Below are positions 1-6,146 of a stretch of 9,760 nt of DNA, piece after piece. Below the pieces are notes generated by a model. The model was not told the DNA's origin. It was given only the letters and a program-made list of their open reading frames with translations, and ran no database searches. Origin of the DNA: Acidobacteriota bacterium (GTDB taxonomy: Bacteria; Acidobacteriota; Holophagae; Thermotomaculales; Thermotomaculaceae); NCBI GenBank assembly GCA_015487755.1, contig WFPG01000151.1:1-9760 (forward strand). Reading direction: 5' to 3'. Position 1 is the stretch's first letter; the number at the start of each line of letters is the position of its first letter. The translations under genes were made by a program, and so were the position numbers.

Positions 1-909
1 ATGACCAACCTGTCAAAGGATTTCAGGGAAAAGTTAAACAAAAATGCGAAAATTATAATTATTGAAAAATCAGGGGAGAGTGTTTCAAAAGACGGAACAA
101 CAAAGTTTGTTTTCAAACTCCCTGACGGCCTATTTATTGAATCTGTTTTAATCCCCATGAACGAGGGGAAGGTTACCTTTTGCATATCCTCTCAGGTAGG
201 CTGCGCAATGGGTTGTAAGTTCTGCAAAACTGCTACAATGGGCTTTATTAGAAACCTTACACCTGCCGAGATAGTTTCCCAGGTTTTATTGCTGAAGAAA
301 TATGCAGGCCTTCCTGAAAAGCAGAAGTTTAACATTGTTTTTATGGGAATGGGAGAGCCTCTGCACAATACCGAAAATGTTTTTAAGGCTATTAAAATAC
401 TTACAGACAAAAACCTGATGGATTTGTCCCCGAGAAGGATAACCGTTTCAACCTCAGGTTTGATTGAGGGAATAAAAAAACTTGCAAAATTTCCCGTTAA
501 GGTAAGGCTTGCAATATCACTTAACGCTTCAACCGAAGGGCAGAGAAGAGAGATTATGCCTGTGACCAAAGGCAATCCTTTAAATGAATTGATTGAAGAA
601 TTGAGAAAATTCCCCCTTGCAAAGAGAGACAGAATAACCTTTGAGTATGTTTTGTTAAAAGGCTTTAACGATACAAAAGAAGACGCATTGAGGGTTTACA
701 AACTTTTAAGAGGAATTAAGTATAAAATAAACCTTATACCCTTTAACCCATACCCCGGAAGCAAATTTGAAAAGCCTGAAGAAAGGGATGTTTTAGCGTT
801 TCAAAAGGTTTTAATTGACAAAGGGGTAAACGCAATAATAAGAAAATCCAAGGGAGAAGACATCTCGGCAGCCTGCGGAATGCTTGCCTCAAAAGAAAAT
901 ATGGAATAA
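1..909 (+). CDS. rlmN: 23S rRNA (adenine-2503-C2)-methyltransferase RlmN, 5' end missing
   Basis: Radical-SAM methyltransferase that methylates C2 of A2503 in 23S rRNA and, in well-studied species, A37 of some tRNAs, using a methyl-cysteine intermediate. Numbering from the first visible ATG, the cluster motif CxxxCxxC is C68, C72 and C75, the cysteine upstream of it is C61, and the C-terminal catalytic cysteine is C292 in SAACGML. MGMGEP (115-120) is the SAM-binding GGE-like motif. E. coli RlmN has C118, C125, C129, C132 and C355, so the first four match with a constant offset of 57, which suggests about 57 residues are missing. The visible opening MTNLSKDFREKL matches an internal stretch of the family (the 'MTNLSK..R..L' motif), so base 1 is an internal Met codon and the gene begins outside the window. 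The C-terminal RKSKGEDISAACG favours RlmN over the resistance enzyme Cfr. It ends 30 bases before the hydrolase gene, probably co-transcribed. Confidence 0.95.
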   Translation: MTNLSKDFREKLNKNAKIIIIEKSGESVSKDGTTKFVFKLPDGLFIESVLIPMNEGKVTFCISSQVGCAMGCKFCKTATMGFIRNLTPAEIVSQVLLLKKYAGLPEKQKFNIVFMGMGEPLHNTENVFKAIKILTDKNLMDLSPRRITVSTSGLIEGIKKLAKFPVKVRLAISLNASTEGQRREIMPVTKGNPLNELIEELRKFPLAKRDRITFEYVLLKGFNDTKEDALRVYKLLRGIKYKINLIPFNPYPGSKFEKPEERDVLAFQKVLIDKGVNAIIRKSKGEDISAACGMLASKENME

Positions 910-930
910 ACTGAAAAAAAGCCCTTAAAA

Positions 931-936
931 GGGGGA
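931..936 (+). promoter_or_regulatory. Ribosome binding site of the hydrolase gene
   Basis: GGGGGA lies 3 bases before the ATG at 940, with an A/G-rich lead-in reaching back to 926. It is the only purine-rich block in the 30 bases after the rlmN stop and supports the ATG at 940 as the start. A weak inverted repeat (CCCTT-AA-AAGGG, 922-933) overlaps it, but the loop is too small for a convincing hairpin. Confidence 0.6.
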
Positions 937-939
937 AGT

Positions 940-1743
940 ATGAAACTTTATTACGAGGAAGAGGGGAAAGGCAAAACAATTCTCTTTATACACGGTTTCG
1001 GAGTAAATACCTTTACATGGAGACACTTAATCCCGGAATTTTCAAAGAATTACAGGTGTATTGCCTTAGACTTAAAAGGGTTCGGAAAATCGCCTAAACC
1101 TTACGACAATAAATACTCTTTCTTTGACCACCTTGAAAATGTTATGGAATTTATTGAGGAAAAGGGGATAAAAGACTTTGTAATTGTGGGAAACTCCTAC
1201 GGCGGCGGGCTTGCAATGGGAATAGCCCTTGAGTTTAAGAAAAGGGGATTTGCAAACACAATAAAAGGGTTGGTTTTAATTGATACAATGGCATACATTC
1301 AGGAATTGCCTCCCTTTATGAAGATTTTAACCCTTCCGATAATCAGCGAAATACTATCTCTGATAATTCCACCTGAAGTTGCAACAAAGAACGCATTAAA
1401 AGAGGTATGGCATGACTATTCAAAAGTAAGCGAAGATTTTATTGAAGCATACAAAGTTAAATCTTTGAGAGACAGGTACTGCTCAATAAAAACAGCAAGG
1501 CAGTTATTAAAGGGGGATATAGAAGGTTTTGTTAACGGGATAAAAGAAATTGAAACTAACTCCCTTATAATCTGGGGTGATAAAGACAGGATAATTCCCA
1601 TAAAAACCGCTTATAAACTTGAAAAGGATTTGAAAAATAGCAGATTGGAAGTGATTGAAAACTGCGGGCATGTGCCTCAGGAAGAATGCCCTGAAAAGAC
1701 AATTGAGATAATGAAAAACTTTTTTATAGAAATCGAATTTTAA
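940..1743 (+). CDS. Alpha/beta-fold hydrolase (MhpC-like), substrate unknown
   Basis: Cytoplasmic alpha/beta hydrolase of 267 residues, a normal length for the family, with no signal peptide or membrane segment. The order of motifs is complete. The oxyanion-hole motif is HGFG (residues 18-21), the Asp-Gly-type strand end is LDLKGFGKS (43-51), and the nucleophile elbow G-N-S-Y-G has Ser86. The acid is Asp216 in WGDKDRIIP (Asp214 is a less likely alternative), and the base is His244 in NCGHVPQEE. Residues about 115-195 between strand 6 and the acid form the variable cap that decides substrate. The triad shows an active esterase, lipase, epoxide hydrolase or C-C hydrolase type enzyme, but nothing here chooses between them. 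It follows rlmN by 30 bases on the same strand, and its stop codon overlaps the stop of the opposing tdk gene. Confidence 0.88.
   Translation: MKLYYEEEGKGKTILFIHGFGVNTFTWRHLIPEFSKNYRCIALDLKGFGKSPKPYDNKYSFFDHLENVMEFIEEKGIKDFVIVGNSYGGGLAMGIALEFKKRGFANTIKGLVLIDTMAYIQELPPFMKILTLPIISEILSLIIPPEVATKNALKEVWHDYSKVSEDFIEAYKVKSLRDRYCSIKTARQLLKGDIEGFVNGIKEIETNSLIIWGDKDRIIPIKTAYKLEKDLKNSRLEVIENCGHVPQEECPEKTIEIMKNFFIEIEF
1740..1743. other. Overlapping convergent stop codons (TTAA)
   Basis: The four-base palindrome TTAA contains the stop codon of the + strand hydrolase (TAA, 1741-1743) and that of the - strand tdk gene (TAA read from 1742 to 1740). There is no spacer and I see no GC-rich hairpin with a T-run on either side, so transcripts from both directions must run into the opposing gene, or termination is factor-dependent. 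Confidence 0.95.
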
Positions 1744-2312
1744 TCCTCGTTCTTTAATTCAGGGTCAAAACACTTTCTGCACCTTGCCTCGTACATTCCT
1801 ACAGAGCCTACCACAATCCTGTCTTTCTTTTTAACAGTTCTCTGCGTCCTGTTTGCAAGGTTTCCGCACTTAACGCATATGGCAAGCAATTTTGTAACAT
1901 ACTCTGCCTCTGCCATTAACCTCATTGTATTTTCAAAAGGTTGCCCGAGGTAATCCTGGTCAAGCCCCGCAACAATTACCCTTTTCCCGTTGTCTGCAAG
2001 GTATTTGCATACATCTAAAATCTTTTCGTCAAAGAATTGCACCTCTTCAATTCCTATAACCTCATCGTCTTCGTTAATTAAGGGAAGTATTTCATCCGAA
2101 TGCCTGACAACAATAGCCTCAAGCATGTTTCTGTTGTGAGAAGAGATTTTATCTTCCGCATAGCGGTTGTCAATCATTGGCTTAAAAACCTTAACCTTTT
2201 GCTTTGCAATTATCGCCCTTCTAAGCCTTTTAATCAATTCTTCAGTCTTACCGCTGTACATACAACCTGTTATTACCTCAATCCATCCCACATCGCTTAT
2301 ATGCCGCATCAT
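1740..2312 (-). CDS. tdk: Thymidine kinase (type II, zinc-binding)
   Basis: Phosphorylates thymidine to dTMP with ATP in pyrimidine salvage; cytoplasmic, tetrameric in relatives. The 190 residues are the normal size for bacterial type II thymidine kinases. The P-loop is GCMYSGKT (16-23). The catalytic base is Glu90 in GIEEVQFF (87-94), equivalent to the GIDE.QFF motif of relatives, with Glu in place of the usual Asp at 89. The zinc site is two CxxC pairs, C146/C149 and C178/C181, and the lasso/substrate region reads VGSVGMYEARC (168-178). The start at 2312 is followed directly by a second ATG. The first is 6 bases after a full AAGGAG. The gene follows purH by 10 bases and is probably translated from the same mRNA. 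All key residues are present, so it should be active. Confidence 0.96.
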   Translation of the reverse strand: MMRHISDVGWIEVITGCMYSGKTEELIKRLRRAIIAKQKVKVFKPMIDNRYAEDKISSHNRNMLEAIVVRHSDEILPLINEDDEVIGIEEVQFFDEKILDVCKYLADNGKRVIVAGLDQDYLGQPFENTMRLMAEAEYVTKLLAICVKCGNLANRTQRTVKKKDRIVVGSVGMYEARCRKCFDPELKNED

Positions 2313-2318
2313 AAAAAA

Positions 2319-2324
2319 CTCCTT
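2319..2324 (-). promoter_or_regulatory. tdk ribosome binding site overlapping the purH stop codon
   Basis: On the - strand the sequence reads TAAGGAG: the purH stop codon TAA supplies the first two bases of AAGGAG, which sits 6 bases before the tdk ATG. Ribosomes finishing purH therefore terminate on the tdk initiation site, a layout expected to couple the two translations. Confidence 0.85.
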
Positions 2325-3858
2325 AATGCCTGAAATGCCTTATGCCTGTAAATACCATTGCTATTCCATGCTCATTCGCCGCTTCAATCACCTCTTTATC
2401 CCTTATTGAGCCTCCCGGCTGAATTATAGCCTTAACCCCGATTTTTGCAGCCTCGTCTATACTGTCTCTAAACGGGAAGAATGCGTCGGACGCAAGCACG
2501 CTTCCATTCAAATCCTTGTTTGCCTTCATAACCGCTATCTTAACCGAATCAACCCTGCTCATCTGCCCAGCCCCTATTCCAAGTGTTTCATTTTCCTCGC
2601 AAAAAACCATTGCATTGGATTTTACATGCTTTACAACCTTCCACGCAAACTCAAGAGCCCTCATTGTTTCTTCATCAGGCTTTACATCAGTTACAACCTG
2701 CCAGTTTTCCTTCTTTTCTTCAATTGTGTCCGCATCCTGAAGGAGAATGCCGCCTCTAACCCTTTTAATGTTGAAATAGGGATACTTTTCCGAATTTATA
2801 GGCAATTCAATTAACCGTAAATTCTTTTTCTTTGAAAATACCTTTTTAGCGCCTTCGCTAAAAGAGGGCGCTATTACAACCTCAACAAAGTTTTTTGTAA
2901 TGGTTAAAGCCAACTCCTCATCAACCTCTCTGTTTAAAGCAATTATTCCGCCGAATGCAGACATGGGGTCTGTTGAGTGTGCCCTTTGAAAGGCTTTATG
3001 TATTGAGTCTCTATCCCTTCCGATTCCGCACGGGTTTGCATGCTTGACAATAACGCATGCAGGCTCTTCAAACTCCCTTACCATGTCAATCGCTGCGTCT
3101 GAATCCATTAAATTGTTGTACGAAAGTGCCTTACCCTGCAATTGCTTTAATGCAGGCAATTCGTCTTTTCTATAGTCAGGCTCACTGTAAAACGCCGCAT
3201 CCTGATGCGGGTTTTCCCCGTACCTTAAAGTGTTTTCAAGGTTAAATTCAAGAAACAGGTTTTCAGGAAATTTTTTATCAAGCATTTTATTGAAAAATGA
3301 AGAGATTGCAATATCGTAAGAGGCTGTATGGGAAAAAGCCTTTAAAGCAAGTTCTTTTCTTAACTCAAGGGAAACATTGCCGTTTTTAGCGATTTCCTCA
3401 ATTACCTTTGAATAATCTTCAGGGTCAACAACAACGGTTACGCTGTGAAAATTCTTTGCTGAAGCCCTTAAAAGGGTTGGGCCCCCTATGTCTATGTTTT
3501 CAATTATCTCGTCTATGTCATCTGTTTGTTTAACCGTTTCCTTAAAAGGGTATAGGTTAACGCATACAATCTCAAAGTGGTTAATCCCGTGCCTTTCCAA
3601 TTCATCTCTATGGCTTTCCTTTCTCAAATCGGCAAGTATGCCTCCGTGGATTTTAGGGTGAAGTGTTTTTACCCTTCCGTCAAGTATCTCGGGAAAGCCT
3701 GTTATTTCGGAAACCTTTACAGGGTTTAACCCACCATCTTTTAAAACCCTGAAAGTCCCGCCGCTTGAAACAATTGTAAAGCCCAACTTTTCAAGTTTTT
3801 TAGCAAAATCAACAACCCCTTCCTTATTGCTAACAGATATTAAAGCAAACCTCTTCAT
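2323..3858 (-). CDS. purH: Bifunctional AICAR formyltransferase / IMP cyclohydrolase PurH
   Basis: Catalyses the last two steps of de novo purine synthesis: AICAR plus 10-formyl-tetrahydrofolate to FAICAR, then ring closure to IMP. The length, 511 residues, is standard. The IMP cyclohydrolase (MGS-like) domain covers about 1-195: SSGGT (31-35), [13 protein letters not shown] (61-73, Lys64), Tyr103 in NLYPF, Asp123 in IDIGG and Lys135 in SAKNF. The AICAR transformylase domain covers about 205-511: RYGENPHQ (212-219), catalytic pair Lys272-His273 in [15 protein letters not shown] (412-419), [10 protein letters not shown] (429-438), [12 protein letters not shown] (457-468), QPGGSIRD (480-487) and the terminal HFRH. 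The ATG at 3858 has AAGGAG (3865-3870) 6 bases upstream and fits the family N-terminus. It lies 43 bases after the lipoate-family gene and 10 bases before tdk. No purine riboswitch or operator is visible in the short leader. Confidence 0.98.
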   Translation of the reverse strand: MKRFALISVSNKEGVVDFAKKLEKLGFTIVSSGGTFRVLKDGGLNPVKVSEITGFPEILDGRVKTLHPKIHGGILADLRKESHRDELERHGINHFEIVCVNLYPFKETVKQTDDIDEIIENIDIGGPTLLRASAKNFHSVTVVVDPEDYSKVIEEIAKNGNVSLELRKELALKAFSHTASYDIAISSFFNKMLDKKFPENLFLEFNLENTLRYGENPHQDAAFYSEPDYRKDELPALKQLQGKALSYNNLMDSDAAIDMVREFEEPACVIVKHANPCGIGRDRDSIHKAFQRAHSTDPMSAFGGIIALNREVDEELALTITKNFVEVVIAPSFSEGAKKVFSKKKNLRLIELPINSEKYPYFNIKRVRGGILLQDADTIEEKKENWQVVTDVKPDEETMRALEFAWKVVKHVKSNAMVFCEENETLGIGAGQMSRVDSVKIAVMKANKDLNGSVLASDAFFPFRDSIDEAAKIGVKAIIQPGGSIRDKEVIEAANEHGIAMVFTGIRHFRH

Positions 3859-3901
3859 TTCCCTCTCCTTTTAATTCTTCGCTTTATTTTAAACAAAAAA
3901 A

Positions 3902-4627
3902 TTACTCAATAAAAGGCAAACCTTTCTTTTCAACACCAACATCAAAACCGAAATCTTTTAAGCATTTAATACAGGTTTCTTCAAAAAGTTCAATGGTTAA
4001 ATCAGGTTTAATTTCTTTTAAAGAAATTACCCTATGCCTTAATTTTTCTTCCGTTGTGTTCAGCACAATAGCCGTTTCCTTATAATCAAAATCAAAGGCA
4101 ATGGAGCCGTGTTGAAGTATTCTGTTTTTTTCAATCCTTAAAGCGTTTCCTACAATCTTTTTCCCCTTAACCATAATCTCGTAATCGGAAGGAAGTAAAA
4201 AGCAAGCAACCCCTTTTTTCATTCCCTCAACCCTTAACTCTTTTTGAACTTTCCCCGCAAAATCGCATTCAATCCTTAAAGACTTGAATATAGCCAAAAG
4301 CATTTGTGCAATTTTTTTGTAAACACCTAAAACTGTTTTCTCTTCAAAAAAATCAAGGGGGCAGGAAAGCATATAGGTTATGTCGTTTTTGTGATATACC
4401 GCCCCGCCGCCTGTTATCCTTTTTACAATTTCAATTTCCTTTTCCCTGCAATAATCAACATTGCATACTTTGTTTTTATCCTGGGAGACTCCTATTGAAA
4501 CACCGTAAGGCTTCCATCCGTAAAGCCTGAAAACAAAGCCATTGCCTTCCCTTAAAAAGTAATTGTCTATCTCCATATTTTTGGGGGGAGTGTTGTATTT
4601 AAATGGGTAAAAGGTTAGGTTAGTCAT
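3902..4627 (-). CDS. Lipoate-protein ligase / octanoyltransferase family protein (LplA/LipM-like)
   Basis: Member of the biotin/lipoate A/B ligase fold family, which attaches lipoate or octanoate to lipoyl domains of 2-oxoacid dehydrogenases or GcvH. With the start at 4627 it has 241 residues. FRLYGWKPYGVSIGVSQD (33-50) and RITGGGAVYH (70-79) are the substrate-site motifs, and GKKIVGNAL (155-163) holds the invariant Lys157. Cys142 in ACFLLPSDYE lies where, as I recall, LipM-type octanoyltransferases carry their acyl-thioester cysteine, whereas LplA ligases usually do not. There is no C-terminal accessory domain of the kind E. coli LplA has. Both points lean toward an octanoyl/lipoyl transferase, but ligase activity cannot be excluded. 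The open frame extends back to 4735 inside comM. I chose 4627 because MTNLTFYPFK begins right at the family N-terminus. No good ribosome site precedes it, and the 8-base overlap with comM suggests coupled translation. Confidence 0.85.
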   Translation of the reverse strand: MTNLTFYPFKYNTPPKNMEIDNYFLREGNGFVFRLYGWKPYGVSIGVSQDKNKVCNVDYCREKEIEIVKRITGGGAVYHKNDITYMLSCPLDFFEEKTVLGVYKKIAQMLLAIFKSLRIECDFAGKVQKELRVEGMKKGVACFLLPSDYEIMVKGKKIVGNALRIEKNRILQHGSIAFDFDYKETAIVLNTTEEKLRHRVISLKEIKPDLTIELFEETCIKCLKDFGFDVGVEKKGLPFIE

Positions 4628-6146
4628 AGGAGATATTTTCCGAAAAAAAGTCGGATAACTTGTACTGAAGTGCCTCTGCAATGTGGTGGAGTTTAATATT
4701 TTCGCTTTCTTCCATATCCGCAATTGTTCTTGCAATCTTTAAAACACGAGTGTATGTCCTTGAGGAAAAAGAGTTTTTGTTTGCCGCAAAAATAAGCATA
4801 TCTTCCGCATCTTTTTCAAGTTTGCAAACCTTTTTCAATGTTTTTGCATCAAGGTATGCGTTAAGGCATTTGTTTCTTTGAAATTGAATATCCATCGCTT
4901 TTGAAACAATCTCTTTTGCTTCTTTTGAAGTTAACCCCTCAACTTTTACCTCTCTCATCTTTTCAATGGGAATCTGCGGAACATTTACTATTAAGTCAAT
5001 TCTGTCAAGTATTGGCCCTGATACTTTGCTTCTGTAATTTAAGATTTTAGTGGGGGTGCAAACACATTCCTTTTCCTTTGAGCCGTAGTAACCGCAGGGG
5101 CAGGGGTTCATTGCTGCAACAAGCATAAACTTTGCCGGAAACTGCACCGAGCCTGTCGCCCTTGTAATTGTTATAACACCGTCTTCCATAGGCTGCCTTA
5201 ATACCTCAAGGGTTTTTCTTGAAAACTCGGGAAACTCGTCTAAAAACAATACCCCGTTGTGTGCGTAAGAAACTTCGCCGGGCAACAATTTTGAGCCGCC
5301 TCCAACCAATCCCACATGGGAGATTGTATGGTGAGGGCTTCTGAAAGGCCTTATTTTAATGAGCCCCTTCTCTTTTAGCCTCCCCCCTGCAGAGTAAATC
5401 ATTGTAGTTTCAATTTGCTCTTTATTTGTCATATCGGGAAGAATTGAGGGTATTGCCTTTGCAAGCATTGTCTTGCCGCTTCCCGGGGGGCCGTACATTA
5501 GCATATTGTGCCCTCCTGCACAGGCAATTATCAAAGCCCTTTTTGCCTGAACATGCCCTTTAATATCTTCAAGAAGGACTTGGTAGTTTTCTTCTCCCAA
5601 ACTTTCCGAACATTCAGGTAATTCATTATCTTCTTTTTCACCGGTTAAAATAGAGATCAAGTCAAGCAGGGAAGTATAGGGGTAAATCTCAACCCCCTTT
5701 ACAGAAACCGCTTCACAAAAATTAACTTCGGGAACAAATAACTTCAACCCTTTTTCTTTACAAAAAAGTGCAGTGCTTAAAACTCCCGTTACCCCCCTAA
5801 TTTTGCCGTCTAATGACAACTCACCTATAAAAAGGCAGTTATCAAGTGGGAAATTTAACTTTATATTCCCCTGCTCAAGCACAATTCCCAGGGCTATTGC
5901 TATGTCAAGCCTTGAACTTTCTTTTTTTAAATCTGCAGGGGCTAAATTTACCGTTATTCTTGATTTTGGGAAATCAAACCTTGAATTTTTTATTGCGGAA
6001 CGAATTCTATCCCTGCTCTCCCTCACAGAGGCATCGGGAAGCCCAACTATGTTGAAAGCCGGTAACCCGCCGGACAAATCAACCTCAACCTCAACAGGAT
6101 ATGCATAAATTCCCGATAAGTCAGCGGATTTAACCTTGGTTACCAT
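4620..6146 (-). CDS. comM: ComM/YifB Mg-chelatase-like AAA+ ATPase
   Basis: Homologue of YifB/ComM. In Vibrio and Haemophilus this is a hexameric helicase that promotes branch migration when incoming DNA is integrated during natural transformation, and it is widespread beyond known competent species. The 508 residues are full length. The N-terminal Lon-S16-like ChlI domain is about 1-165, with LPAFNIVGLPD (28-38) and the region around ADLKKESSRLDIAIALG (71-87). The AAA+ core has Walker A GPPGSGKT (219-226), RSPHHTISHVGLVGGG (269-284), Walker B VLFLDEF (299-305), a four-cysteine patch (C349, C351, C361, C363), the arginine-containing SGPILDRIDL (376-385) and sensor 2 SSRTYTRVLKIARTIAD (461-477). 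The Mg-chelatase-type C-terminal helices end at about 500. The ATG at 6146 shares one base with the stop of the transglycosylase gene (TAATG), with AAGGAT just upstream. Its 3' end overlaps the lipoate-family gene by 8 bases. Whether this organism is competent cannot be told from the window. Confidence 0.95.
   Translation of the reverse strand: MVTKVKSADLSGIYAYPVEVEVDLSGGLPAFNIVGLPDASVRESRDRIRSAIKNSRFDFPKSRITVNLAPADLKKESSRLDIAIALGIVLEQGNIKLNFPLDNCLFIGELSLDGKIRGVTGVLSTALFCKEKGLKLFVPEVNFCEAVSVKGVEIYPYTSLLDLISILTGEKEDNELPECSESLGEENYQVLLEDIKGHVQAKRALIIACAGGHNMLMYGPPGSGKTMLAKAIPSILPDMTNKEQIETTMIYSAGGRLKEKGLIKIRPFRSPHHTISHVGLVGGGSKLLPGEVSYAHNGVLFLDEFPEFSRKTLEVLRQPMEDGVITITRATGSVQFPAKFMLVAAMNPCPCGYYGSKEKECVCTPTKILNYRSKVSGPILDRIDLIVNVPQIPIEKMREVKVEGLTSKEAKEIVSKAMDIQFQRNKCLNAYLDAKTLKKVCKLEKDAEDMLIFAANKNSFSSRTYTRVLKIARTIADMEESENIKLHHIAEALQYKLSDFFSENISYD

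Noticed and set aside
192..575. Antisense open frame of 127 codons within rlmN
   Set aside because: Entirely inside a conserved gene on the other strand, with no recognisable domain and no support for expression.
922..933. Inverted repeat CCCTT-AA-AAGGG before the hydrolase start, also present at 3465-3476
   Set aside because: The loop is too short for a stable hairpin and the second copy lies inside purH coding sequence (codons for L-K/K-G-like runs), so it looks like chance in AT-rich DNA with CTT/AAA/GGG words.
3859..3901. Possible promoter or terminator in the 43-base gap before purH
   Set aside because: The gap is AT-rich with a T-run after the lipoate-family stop, but no GC stem precedes it and no pair of -35/-10 boxes at normal spacing is visible. 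Only the AAGGAG ribosome site is supported.
5773..6108. Open frame of 111 codons on the + strand within comM
   Set aside because: A shadow of the conserved ChlI domain of comM; composition follows the complement and no motif is present.
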